64,000 nucleotides of DNA from Malikia sp. (GTDB taxonomy: Bacteria; Pseudomonadota; Gammaproteobacteria; Burkholderiales; Burkholderiaceae_C). Below are positions 1 to 11,800 of the stretch, in pieces (positions within the stretch are counted from its first letter, which is position 1; every line of letters begins with the position of its first letter). Position numbers and translations under genes: made by a program. Below the pieces are notes generated by a model, which was not told where the DNA came from, ran no database searches, and worked only from the letters and a program-made list of their open reading frames with translations. The stretch spans positions 1 through 64,000 of the forward strand of contig NZ_JAQTZS010000010.1 in the NCBI RefSeq assembly GCF_028687635.1, written 5' to 3'.

Positions 1-2627
1 ACCGTGACCGCTGTCTCTTCCGTATCCAGCGTGCCATCGGTGGCCACGTAGCTGAAGCTGGCCTCGCCGTTGAAGCCGGCGTCCGGCGTGAAGGTGACCG
101 TGCCGTCCTCGTTGAGCACCACCGTGCCGCCCGTGCCGCTCGTGACCGACTTGATCGTCAGCGGGTTGCCATCGGCATCGGTGTCGTTGCCCAGCAGATC
201 CTCTGCGGTGTACGTCACTTCCGTATCTTCGGCCGCCTCCAGGCTGTCGGCCAGGCCCACCGGCGCATGATTGGCATCAGTGGGGTCGCCGTAGCTGGTG
301 CCTTTGACCGTGATCGAAAGCCTCTGGGTCGCCAAGGCGCCATCTGCGGTCTTGACGGTGTAGGTGAAATCGTCCAAGCCGATCTTGCCGGCTAGCACGT
401 TGTCGGCGTTGTCACCGCCCGGCACGTAGCTATAGTCGCCCGACTTCTGCACGATCAGCGTGCCGTACTTGCCCATCACGACCACGCTGCCATCGGCCGA
501 ATCAGACACCAGCGTGCCGTTGACCGAGTACAAGCTGGCGCCATCCGGCAATTCGCCGTCATTGTCCAGCAGGTTGCCCTTGATCGCTTCGGCCTGCTGC
601 TCGGTCACCGTCGCGGTGTCCTTGACCAGATTCAGGCCGACAAGCGAGTTGACGATGCCGTACCCGCTCTCCTCCGCCGCATTCTCCAGGTCACCGATAT
701 CGCCAAGAAGCGCGTTCAGGCTATCCAGACTGGTCGCGTTCTTCAGCAGCGTCTCAAGCTGGTCGTTGGTTTTTGCCAGCTGATCGGATTGTGTCGCGAT
801 CAGCGCGCTGAGATTGCTGGGCAGCGCGGCATTGACCGCGGCCGTGACCGCCGAGGCGCTCAGCGTCGCGCCGCCAGCGGTCGCCGTCTTGATGAGGTCG
901 AAGGCATTGAAATTGCTGTCGAGCGCCGAGGCCAGCGACAGGCTGGTCGCGATCTTCGTTATATCGGCGATCGGCGTGCCCGCTGGCAGTGCCTTCATCA
1001 CCGTCGCGGTGATCTTGAACGCCTGCGTCATCGCATCGCTGGCGCTGACGCCGGCCTGCTTGGCGTTGAGCGAGGCTTCGATCACGTTGCCGATCGAGAT
1101 CGCCGCGGCGGTCATCTTCTGCGCCGCCGCCAGCGTCGCGGCGTTGGCCGTCCCGCTCTTGATCGCTTCGACGAAGTTGAACGAGCCCAGGTCAAGGTTC
1201 GCTGGCAGCCCCAGCATCGCCTTGAGCTCAGTCTCCGTGATCGCGCCCGACGCCACCAGGGTCGACAGCGGCGATACCACCGGGTTACCCGCCCCGTCGT
1301 TGGCCGACAGGGTCAGCGAGAACTTCTTGCCCGTGAAGGTATCGGTCGTCTGCTCGTCCGAGACGATGATGAACTTGGCGCCCGCGACCGACTGGTACGA
1401 GACATTGAGCGCGCCGTTCGCGTCGGTGCGGCCGAGGTACTCGCTCTCGTCGGCGACACCGTCCTTGTTCGTGTCGTAGTAGACCTTGGCGTTGTTCAGC
1501 GGACCGTCGATGACAGTCAGCGGCTTTTCGTTGAGATCGGTGACCGAGACGATGACGTCACGCGCGCTGCTGAGGTTGTCCTGGTCGGTCGCGATGACCT
1601 TGAAGCTGTAGCTCGACTTGGTCTCGAAATCGGCGGACGCCTTCAGCGTCACCGCGCCCGTCTTCGGGTCGATGTTGAGCAGCGCGCTGTCGGCGCCGGC
1701 CAGGCTGTAGACGATGGCGCTGCCTTCGACGTCGGTCGCCGTCGCCTGGTAGATCACCGTCTCGACCTTGGCGTTTTCATTGACGCTGCCGGTGCCTCCG
1801 CCGCTGAAGACGGGGGCGTCGTTGACCGGCGTCAGGTCCAGCGTCGCGCTGCCGGGCACCGTCGCCTGGCCGTCGCTGACCTGGTAGCTGAAGCTGACCG
1901 ACGAGTCGTCGTTCAAAGCCGGTGTGTAGGTCCAGCTGCCGTCGCCGTTGTCGACCAGTTGGCCCTTGCCGCTGACGACCTTCAGATCGGTTACCTTTAG
2001 CAGGTTGCCATCGACATCCCTGGCATTGGACAGCAGGTCTTGCTGCGTGATCTTGCGACTATTGTCCTCGGGCAGCGGGGTAAGAGTGACACCGTCCGTT
2101 GTCGGCGCGTGGTTGACACTTCCACCACCGCCACCATCGCCCGATGCCAAGAGGGCGACAGGCGCCAGCGCGAGCAGGCCGAGGCCGAGTGGCGAGAAGG
2201 CAGCGATCGCCGCACCGGCACCCGCACTCGTACCGCCAGCCGTTGCGCCGGCTTCAGCCCCTGCCTCGGCACCGATCTTGCCGTCGGCGATGCTGCCCTC
2301 TGCCGGAGCCTCCGCCACCTCTTCCTGCGGGACGTCGGCCTTGTCCTTCGCCGGCTCGTCGGGCACGGGCGGCTCGGCCGGGTCGGCGGCGGCGACGGTA
2401 TCGGCCGGCACCGCATCTTGCAGCTCCTTCGGGAGCTCGCCATCGGAGCGCAGTCGCTCGGGATCGGCGGGCTTATAGGCCTCTTCAGGCAGCGCCCGCG
2501 CGCCAGCCCAGACGGTATCGAGCAGCAGCAGACCGATGGCCGTGATGGCCAGATCACGCGAAGGGAACAAGCGACTGACTTGGGTACGGTACAGACGCGC
2601 GACGATTGCAGCTAGGCGATTTTTCAT
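1..2627 (-). CDS. Giant repeat surface protein, second paralogue (3' end beyond window)
   Basis: An open frame runs from an ATG at 2627 to the window edge without a stop, so the ORF track misses it; at least 875 residues are visible. The first ~55 residues (MKNRLAAIVARLYRTQVSRL) almost match the start of the 3518-aa gene next door. An acidic Pro/Glu/Ala stretch follows, then a hydrophobic Ala/Leu segment, a short Gly run, a cadherin-like repeat (APVFSGGGTGSVNENAK), a long helical Ala-rich region and the start of VCBS-type repeats (SFSYVATDG). Family knowledge suggests a large secreted or surface adhesin. No secretion signal for a specific system is visible because the C-terminus is missing. 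It lies 179 bp downstream of its paralogue, same strand, with its own copy of an upstream conserved box, which suggests separate transcription. The role as adhesin is inferred. Confidence 0.85.
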   Translation of the reverse strand, partial: MKNRLAAIVARLYRTQVSRLFPSRDLAITAIGLLLLDTVWAGARALPEEAYKPADPERLRSDGELPKELQDAVPADTVAAADPAEPPVPDEPAKDKADVPQEEVAEAPAEGSIADGKIGAEAGAEAGATAGGTSAGAGAAIAAFSPLGLGLLALAPVALLASGDGGGGGSVNHAPTTDGVTLTPLPEDNSRKITQQDLLSNARDVDGNLLKVTDLKVVSGKGQLVDNGDGSWTYTPALNDDSSVSFSYQVSDGQATVPGSATLDLTPVNDAPVFSGGGTGSVNENAKVETVIYQATATDVEGSAIVYSLAGADSALLNIDPKTGAVTLKASADFETKSSYSFKVIATDQDNLSSARDVIVSVTDLNEKPLTVIDGPLNNAKVYYDTNKDGVADESEYLGRTDANGALNVSYQSVAGAKFIIVSDEQTTDTFTGKKFSLTLSANDGAGNPVVSPLSTLVASGAITETELKAMLGLPANLDLGSFNFVEAIKSGTANAATLAAAQKMTAAAISIGNVIEASLNAKQAGVSASDAMTQAFKITATVMKALPAGTPIADITKIATSLSLASALDSNFNAFDLIKTATAGGATLSASAVTAAVNAALPSNLSALIATQSDQLAKTNDQLETLLKNATSLDSLNALLGDIGDLENAAEESGYGIVNSLVGLNLVKDTATVTEQQAEAIKGNLLDNDGELPDGASLYSVNGTLVSDSADGSVVVMGKYGTLIVQKSGDYSYVPGGDNADNVLAGKIGLDDFTYTVKTADGALATQRLSITVKGTSYGDPTDANHAPVGLADSLEAAEDTEVTYTAEDLLGNDTDADGNPLTIKSVTSGTGGTVVLNEDGTVTFTPDAGFNGEASFSYVATDGTLDTEETAVT

Positions 2628-2703
2628 TTGAATTAGACCTTGAATAGTCTTTTCGAGGACGACAACTGGGAAGCGGCTATTTCGATCATTTCAGTGCCAA
2701 GAA

Positions 2704-2729
2704 AAAATCTAATAACGGCAAGTTAGTGG
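2704..2729 (-). promoter_or_regulatory. Conserved upstream box shared by the two giant genes
   Basis: A 26-bp block containing AATAACGGCAAGTTA lies about 80 bp upstream of the start at 2627. Nearly the same block occurs about 75 bp upstream of the paralogue at 13439-13464, while the sequence between box and gene has diverged more. Conservation limited to this block suggests a promoter or operator element. No standard regulator motif was recognised. Confidence 0.5.
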
Positions 2730-2806
2730 ATTTTATTCTACGTCATTTCAAAAACGAACCGCCAAAACCGGCCTGCAAAAGGGCCATCGGGGGGTATTGA
2801 TGTCAT

Positions 2807-5800
2807 TTAGGTGTTTGTTTTCGTCCAGTAGTGCTGGGTGTCGTCGAAGGTCCACAGCTCCGTCGCGTCCCCGATCACCGCGACGACCGTGCGGATGCCC
2901 AAGTCGTACAGCGGCTGCTTGACACCGGAAGACTCCATGTCGTTTAGCGCATTGCTTAGCGTTGCCTCGTCGGCGACGATGCCGACGTCGAGCTGCGCCA
3001 GGTGGTTAAACAGCGACTTGGTAGCGGTCGTTCCGTCTTCTTTGACAAAAGATTGGAGCAATGTGCTCAGTTCGCTCAGATCTGTCCCGGTCCCGAGCTC
3101 GACCACGACATCGCTGGTCGAAGTGACCTTGTCGACTCCGAGATCGGCCATCGCCTTCAGGCTGGTCTGCAGCTGCGCGGCGCTGGTGTCGAGCCAGACC
3201 TCCGCTTGCGGCAGCGCGGTCAGCAGACCGGCGTCGTGCAGCGCGGCGGCCAGACCGTCGTCGATCGTGACCGAGGCACTCGCTTGGAGGTCGATCGAGT
3301 GGATGCCGGAAGTCTTCAGCGTATCCACCAGGGTGACCAGGTTGGCGCCGGTCAGGTCATCGGGCACCAGATCGACGTCGTTCTTGACGATATCGACTGC
3401 CTGCTCGAAGCGGGCCTGGCTGGCGGCCACCGAGTCGTCGACGCGCACGTCGAAGTCCAGGCCGGCGCTGATCAGCGCGCTGAGCGCCGCGTCGCTGGCC
3501 AGGTCGTCGAGCGCCAACTGGTCAACCGCGAGATGATCGACGCCGGCGGCGACGAGCGCACTCGCGACGCTCTGCAGGTCCTGCAGATCGCTGTGGCTGG
3601 CAACGGCCAGCGTGACATCGAGCGCCTGGTCTTCGTTTGTCGAGAGCTGTCCGCTCTGATCGGTGTCGCCGAACAGCGGCAGACCGGTCGCGCTGAGCGC
3701 GGCGCCGGTGCCCAGGTCCACCGTCAGGCTGTGCCCTGCGCTGGCCGCCAGCAGCACGTCGTCCACGCCGAGCTTTTGCAGGTCCTTCAGGCTCGTGCCC
3801 AGGTGCATGCCCGCCGCCGAGTTGATGTCGACCGAGATATGGTCAGCCGCAGCGAATGCGAGGCCCGCGTCGATCAGCTGCTGCGCCTGTGCGTCGCTCA
3901 GTGCGACCTGATTCACCAGACCGGCGCCGCGCAGCGCGCCCAGATCCGTCATCACGCCCGTCAGGTAGGCGCTGTCGCTCAGACCCGAGGTCAGATCGAT
4001 GCTCACCGCGTCGATACCGGACGCCTGCAGATCACCGGCCAGCGCCGCCGCCTCGCCCAGCTGCGTCGCATCGGCGACCGCCAGCGTGACCTTGCCAGCG
4101 CCGATTTCGCTGCCCGTCAGCACGCCGTCGCTGTTGACGTCGATGCCGAAGGTCGGCAGGTCGGTTGCGACCAGCGCATCGACGTCGCCCAGGTCCACGG
4201 TCAGGCTGGCGCTCGCCTCGGCGCCCGCCAGCAGCACGTGGTCCACGCCCAGCTTCTGCAGGCTCTTCAGACTCGTGCCCAGGTGGGTGCCTGCCGCCGC
4301 GCCGAGCGCGATCGCATCGGCCGCCGCCGCGACTGCCAGACTCTCGCTGATCAGCAGCTGCGCGTCGCTCAGCACGATCTGGTTCACCAGACCGACACCG
4401 CTTAGCGCGTCCAGGCCATTCATCACACCCGTCAGATCGACGCTATTGGTGAGATCACTATGGGTCAGGTCGATCTTGACAGCATCGATACCGGCCGCAT
4501 GCAGACCGCCAGCCAGCGCCGCCGCCTCGCCCAGCTGCGTCGCATCGCCCAAGGCGAGCGTCACATGAGCTGCGGCAAGCTCGTCTTGGATGAGTTCGCC
4601 GTCGCCGTCGATATCGCCAAACAGCAGACCGACTTCGTTCAGCGCGGCACCGCTGCCCAGATCCACCGTCACGCCACCCGGCAGCAGCTGCACGTTGTCC
4701 ACGCCCAGCTTCTGCAGGTCTTTCAGGCTCTTGCCCAGGTGCATGTCTTGCGCCGTGTCGGCGTCGAGCCAAATGTTGTCAGCTGCCGCGAATTCGAGGC
4801 CCACGTCGATCAGCTGCCGCACCCGCGCATCGGTCAGCGTCACCTGGACGTCATTGTCCACGCCGCCCAGATCGATCCGAGTCGTCAGGCCCGCGTTGTG
4901 CAGCGCCGTCAGATCAGTCAGCCCCGTCTGCGACGCTTGCGTCAGCAGCGCCGACAGCGCTGCGTTGTAGTCGCCGTTCACGCTGGCCAGATTCACCATA
5001 TGCACCACATCGATGCCCGCCGCGCTCAGACCGCCGGCCAGCTTCGCCGCCTCGCCCAGCTGCGTCGGGTTGGCGACCGTCAGCGTCACGTTGCCGGTGC
5101 CGATTTCGGTGTCATCCAGCTTGCCATTGCCGTTGCCATCGATGCCGAACCGCGACAGGTTGTCGGCGACCAGCGGGCTGCTTTCGCTACCCAGCGACAG
5201 CGTCAGGCTGTCCGGGCGGCCGTCGACATGGGTGATCCCCACACGGTCGATATCGATGGCCCGCTGCTGCAGCGCCTTGAGGCTCTCGCCCAGCGTGGTG
5301 CCCGAGCTGAAGATCAGGACTTCATCCTCGCCGTTGATCGTGATCGTCGCCTGGTTCGGCGTCGTCACGGTTCCGTCGGAAACCTGATAGCTGACCGTGA
5401 TGACGGCCTGCTCGCCCTTGTCGTACTGCTGGTACGCGGCCGGATCGACCCGCAGCTGACCGCCCGACAGGCTCAGGCCCGCCGGCGCCGTGGCCGCGAC
5501 GCCATTGATCTGGTAGCTGACGCCGCTGACGCTGAGCGTATCGCCGTCGATGTCGCTGGCGCCGGCCAGTAGATTCAGCGTATAGAGCGCATCGCTCTGC
5601 GTCTTGCTGCTGGTGATCGGCGTCGCGGTCGGCGCGTCGTTGACCGGCGTGAGGTCCAGTGTCGCCGTGCCGCCCACCGACTTCGGATCGGCCGTGCCTG
5701 GCTCTCCGCTGGTGCCGTTATCGGTGATGGTGTAGCCAAAGCTCACCGCCGTGTCGTCGTTCAAGGCCGGCGTGTAGGTCCAGCTGCCGTCGCCGTTGTC

Positions 5801-8800
5801 CGCCAGCGTGCCGCTGCCGGCCGTGATGGCCAGGGCGCTGGCCACCCGGGTGTCGTTTTCCACATCGGCCGCGTTGGCCAGCAGCTCGGCCTGGGTGATG
5901 GTCCGGGCACCGCTGTCTTCGGCTACCGCCGTCAGCGTCACCACGCTCGTCGTCGGCGCGTCGTTGACCGGCGTGAGGTCCAGCGTCGCCGTGCCAGCCA
6001 CCGACTTCGGATCGGCCGTACCTGGCTCTCCGCTGGTGCCGTTGTCGGTAATGGTGTAGCCAAAGCTCACCGCCGTGTCGTCGTTCAAGGCCGGCGTGTA
6101 GGTCCAGCTGCCGTCGCCGTTGTCCACCAGCGTGCCCTTGCCGCCGGCCGTGATGGCCAGGTGGCTCACCGTCAGCTTGTGGTTCTCCAGATCAGCCGCG
6201 TTGGCCAGCAACTCCGTCTCCGTGATCGTGCGCGTGTCGTCTTCGGCCATCGCCGTCAGCGTCACCGCGCTGGTCGTGGGCGCGTCGTTGACCGGCGTGA
6301 GATCCAGCGTCGCCGTGCCAGCCACCGACTTCGGATCGGCCGTGCCTGGCTCTCCGCTGGTGCCGTTGTCGGTGATGGTGTAGCCAAAGCTCACCGCCGT
6401 GTCGTCGTTGGCCTCCGGCGTGTAGGTCCAGCTGCCGTCGCCGTTGTCCGCCAGCGTGCCCTTGCCGCCGGCCGTGATGACCAGGTTGCTCACCGTCAGC
6501 TTGTTGTTCTCCAGATCAGCCGCGTTGGCCAGCAGCTCGGCCTGGGTGATGGTCCGTGCAACGCCGTCTTCGGCAACCGCCACCAGCGTCACCGCGCTGG
6601 TCGTGGGCGCGTCGTTGACGGGCGTGACGTTGATCGTCAACGTCGCCGCCGCGCTGGTGTCGGCGCCACCGTTATCCGTGCCGCCGTTGTCGCGCGCCTT
6701 GAAGCCGATCGTCGCGTAGCCCGCGCCGTGGGCGTTGGCCGCCGGCGCGTAGACCAGCTGGCCCAGGTCGGCCGCCGCGATCGAGTCGCCGGCCTGGACG
6801 GCCGCGCCTTTGAACGTGAGCGTGCCCACTAGGGGCAACGCGGTGATGATGATGGCCTGCAGGCCGTTGGCCGGGCTGTCGCTGGCATCGGCAAAGCCAA
6901 AGTCCGCCGCCGCAAAAGTCTTGCTGCCGTCTTCGGGCACGGGCAGCGTTGTGCTCTGGCCGCTGGGCGCGTCGTTGACCGGCGTGAGGTCCAGCGTCGC
7001 CGTGCCGGCCACCGACTTCGGCGCGTCCTTCCCATCGGTCGTGCCGTTGTCGGTGATCGTGTAGCCAAAGCTCACCGACGTGTCGTCGTTGGCCTCCGGC
7101 GTGTAGGTCCAGCTGCCATTGCCGTTGTCGGCCAGCGCTCCCTTGCCCTTGGTGATGGCGAGGGCGCTGGCCACCAGCTTGTCGTTTTCCACATCGGTCG
7201 CTTTGCCCAGCAGCTCGGTCTGCGTGATCACGCGCGCGCCGCTGTCCTCGAGCACCGCCGTCAGCGTCACCACGCTCGTCGTCGGCGCGTCGTTGACCGA
7301 CGTCACGTTGATCGTCAGCGTGCTGAGATCGCCTTCCGGCGTGCTGGGATCGTCATCGTCAAGGCCGTCAGTCACCGTGTAGCTCACCACCGGGAAGCCG
7401 CCGTAGTAGTTGGCCACCGGCTTGAAGCTGTAGTCGCCATTGGCACTGACCGTGATCTGGCCCTTGTCCTTCACGTCGTAGGCTGTACCCAGCGTGAAGG
7501 TGCTGCCCGCAGGCTCGTCCTTGATGCTGAAGGCCTTGATCGTCACCGGACCGTCGACGCTGCTGGTGCCCGTCAGCAGGTTGCCGGCGGCGGGGAAGTC
7601 CTCGCTCACGATCCGGGTTTCGTTGGCATCGCTGAAGTTGTCGTTGACCGGCGTGAGGTCCAGCGTCGCCGTGCCGGCCACCGACTTCGGCGCGTCCTTC
7701 CCATCGGTCGTGCCGTTGTCGGTGATCGTGTAGCCAAAGCTCACCGACGTGTCGTCGTTGGCCTCCGGCGTGTAGGTCCAGCTGCCATTGCCGTTGTCGG
7801 CCAGCGCTCCCTTGCCCTTGGTGATGGCGAGGGCGCTGGCCACCAGCTTGTCGTTTTCCACATCGGTCGCTTTGCCCAGCAGCTCGGTCTGCGTGATCAC
7901 GCGCGCGCCGCTGTCCTCGAGCACCGCCGTCAGCGTCACCACGCTCGTCGTCGGCGCGTCGTTGACCGACGTCACGTTGATCGTCAGCGTGCTGAGATCG
8001 CCTTCCGGCGTGCTGGGATCGTCATCGTCAAGGCCGTCAGTCACCGTGTAGCTCACCACCGGGAAGCCGCCGTAGTAGTTGGCCACCGGCTTGAAGCTGT
8101 AGTCGCCATTGGCACTGACCGTGATCTGGCCCTTGTCCTTCACGTCGTAGGCTGTACCCAGCGTGAAGGTGCTGCCCGCAGGCTCGTCCTTGATGCTGAA
8201 GGCCTTGATCGTCACCGGACCGTCGACGCTGCTGGTGCCCGTCAGCAGGTTGCCGCTGGCGGTGCCGTCCTCAAGCACGCTCGGGAGGATTTCGTTGTCG
8301 TCGCTGAAGTCGTCATTGACCGGCGTGACATTGATCGTCAGCGTCGCTGCCGTGCTGGTGTCGATGCCGCCATTGGCCGTGCCGCCGCTGTCCTGCACCT
8401 TGAAGCCGATGCTGGCGTAGCCCGCGCCGTTGGCGTTGGCCACCGGCGTGAAGACCAGTTTGCCAATGTCAATGTCGGCCACCGCGATCGCCTGATTCAG
8501 CGTCACGGGGCTGCCGTTGAGCTTGAGCGTGCCCGCCGTCGGCAGCGTGGTGATGAGCACCGACTTCAGCGTGTCACTCTCGCCGCTGGCGTCGGCAAAG
8601 CCGAAGTCGCTGGCCGCGAAAGTCTTGCCGCCGTCTTCGAGCATGGTCAGCGTCGCCGTCGTGCCGCGCGGCGCGTCATTGACCGCCGTGACTCTGATCG
8701 ACAGCGTGCTGCTGACATCCGCGCCACTGCCGTCGGTGACGGTGTAGCTCACCACGGGGAAGCTGCCGTGGTGGTTGGTCGCCGGGGTGAAGCTGTAACT

Positions 8801-11800
8801 GCCGTCAGCATTGATGGTGATCGTGCCCTTGCCCACCACGGTGTGGGCCTGGCCCAGCGTGAAGGTACCCGTTTCGCCGGTGATGCTGAAGGCCTTGACC
8901 GTCACCGCGCCGTCGACGCTGCTGCTGTTGGTGAGCAGGTTGCCAGTGGTGATCGGGCTGTCCTCGAGCACGCTGAGCGTCTCGCTGTCATCCCTGACGT
9001 CGTCGTCGACAGCCGTGACGTTGATCGTCAGCGTCGCTGCCACGCTGGTGTCGATGCCGCCGTTGGCCGTGCCGCCGTTGTCCTGCACCTTGAAGCCGAT
9101 GCTGGCGTAGCCCGCGCCGTTGACGTTGGCCACCGGCGCGTAGACCAGCTGGCCCAGGTTGGCCACCGCGATCGCCTGGTTGACCGTCACGTCAACGCCA
9201 TTGAGCTTGAGCGTGCCCGCCGTCGGCAGCGTGGTGATGAGCACCGACTTCAGCGTGTCACTCTCGCCGCTGGCGTCGGCAAAGCCGAAGTCGCTGGCCG
9301 CGAAAGTCTTGCCGCCGTCTTCGAGCAGGGTCAGCGTCGCGCTCTGGCCACTGGGCGCTTCGTTGATTGCCGTGACGTTGATCGTCAGCGTCGCTGCCGC
9401 GCTGGTGTCGATGCCGCCATTGGCCGTGCCGCCGCTGTCCTGCACCTTGAAGCCGATGCTGGCGTAGCCCGCGCCGTTGGCGTTGGCCACCGGCGTGAAG
9501 ACCAGCTGGCCCAGGTCGGCCGCCGCGATCGCCTGGTTGACCGTCACGTCAACGCCATTGAGCTTGAGCGTGCCCGCCGTCGGCAGCGTGGTGATGAGCA
9601 CCGACTTCAGCGTGTCACTCTCGCCGCTGGCGTCGGCAAAGCCGAAGTCGCTGGCCGCGAAAGTCTTGCCGCCGTCTTCGAGCAGGGTCAGCGTCGCGCT
9701 CTGGCCACTGGGCGCTTCGTTGATTGCCGTGACGTTGATCGTCAGCGTCGCTGCCGCGCTGGTGTCGATGCCGCCATTGGCCGTGCCGCCGCTGTCCTGC
9801 ACCTTGAAGCCGATGCTGGCGTAGCCCGCGCCGTTGGCGTTGGCCACCGGCGTGAAGACCAGCTGGCCCAGGTCGGCCGCCGCGATCGCCTGGTTGACCG
9901 TCACGTCAACGCCATTGAGCTTGAGCGTGCCCGCCGTCGGCAGCGTGGTGATGAGCACCGACTTCAGCGTGTCACTCTCGCCGCTGGCGTCGGCAAAGCC
10001 GAAGTCGCTGGCCGCGAAAGTCTTGCCGCCATCTTCGAGCAGGGTCAGCGTCGCGCTCTGGCCGCTGGGCACGTCGTTGACCGGCGTGAGGTCCAGGGTC
10101 GCCGTACCGGCCACCGCCTTCGGATCAGCCGCACCATTGGTCGTGCCGTTGTCGGTGATCGTGTAACCAAAGCTCACCGCCGTGTCGTCGTTGGCTGCCG
10201 GCTCGTAGGTCCAACTGCCGTTGCCGTTGTCGACCAGCGTTCCCTTGCCCGTGGTGATGGCCAGGGCGCTGGCCACCAGCGTGTTGTTTTCCACATCGAT
10301 CGCGCTGCCCAACAGCTCGGCTTGCGTGATCACGCGCGCGCCGCTGTCCTCGGCGATCGCCGCCAGCATCACCGCGCCCGTCGTCGGCGAGTCGTTGACA
10401 AGCGCGACATTCACCGTCACCGTCGCCGGCACGCTGTCGAGCATGCCATCGGTGGCCACGTAGCTGAAGCTGGCCGCGCCGTTGAAGTTGGCGTTCGGCG
10501 TGAAGCTGACCGTGCCGTCCTGGTTCAGCACCACCGTGCCACCAATGCCGGCCGTCACGCTCTTGATGCTCAGCGGGTTGCCGTCGGCGTCGGTGTCGTT
10601 GCCCAGCAGCCGCGCTGCGGTGTAGGTCACCGTCTGGTCTTCGGTCGCCGCCAGGCTGTCGGCCACGCCCACCGGCGCGTCGTTGACCGCGCCCACGTTG
10701 ACCGTCACCGTCGTCGCCGCCGCATCCAGCGCGCCGTCGGTGGCCACATAGCTGAAGCTGGCCGCGCCGTTGAAGTTGGCGTTCGGCGTGAAGCTGACCG
10801 TGCCGTCCTGGTTCAGCACCACCGTGCCGCCCGTGCCGGCCGTCACGCTCTTGATGCTCAGCGGGTTGCCGTCGGCGTCGGTGTCGTTGCCCAGCAGCCG
10901 GGCGGCGGTGTAGGTCACCGCCTGATCTTCGGTCGCCGCCAGCGTGTCGGCCACGCCCACTGGCGCGTGGTTGGCATCAGCGGGGTCGCCGTAGCCCGTG
11001 CCCGTGACCTCGATCGAAAGCCTCTGGGTCGCCAGGACGCCGTCCGAGTTCTTTACGGCGTAGGTGAAATCGTCCTGGCCGATCTTGCCGGCCAGCACGT
11101 TGTCGACGTTATCACCACCCGGCATGTAGCTGTAGTCGCCCGACTTGTGCACGGTCAGCGTGCCGTACTTACCCATCACGACCACGCTGCCATCGGCAGA
11201 ATCAGGCACCAGCGTGCCGTTGATCGAGTACAGGCCGGTGCCCGCTGGCAGTTCGTCGTTGCTCAGCAGGTTGCCATGGATGGCTTCGGCCTGCTGCTCG
11301 ATCACCGTCGCGCTGTCCTTGAGCAGGTTCAGGCCGGCAAACGAGTTGACGATACCGTACCCGCTCTCCTCTGCCGCATTCTCCAGCTGGTCGATATCGG
11401 CGAGAAGCGCGTTCAGGCTCTCCAGATTTCCCGCACTGAGCAACAGTGTCTCGATCTGACTATTGGTAGCTGCCAGCTGGTCGGATTGTGTCGCGATCAG
11501 CTCGCTGAGCTCGCTGAAATAGCTGACATGGCTGAGCAGCGCGGCTTTGACCGCCTGCGTGACCGCCGCCGCGCTTAGCGTCGCGCCGCCCTCGGTCTCC
11601 TTGGCGATGAAGTCGAAGGCGACGAAGCTGCTGTCCAACGTCGAGGCCAGCGACAGACTCGTCACAATCTTCGTGACATCGGCGATCGACGTGCGCGCCG
11701 GCAGTGCCTTCATCACCGTCGCGGTGATCGCGAACGCCTGTGTCATCTGCGCGCTGGTTTCACTTGGACTGAGCGTGCCGCCGTTGAGCGCCTGCTTGGC

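Noticed and set aside
789-2000. Long plus-strand ORF of 403 aa, and many others opposite the giant genes.
   Set aside because: Arg/Asp-rich antisense shadow of the repeat protein; the repeat DNA keeps several frames open.
8768-11578. 936-aa plus-strand ORF.
   Set aside because: Antisense frame of the 3518-aa gene; its repeats simply mirror the coding repeats.
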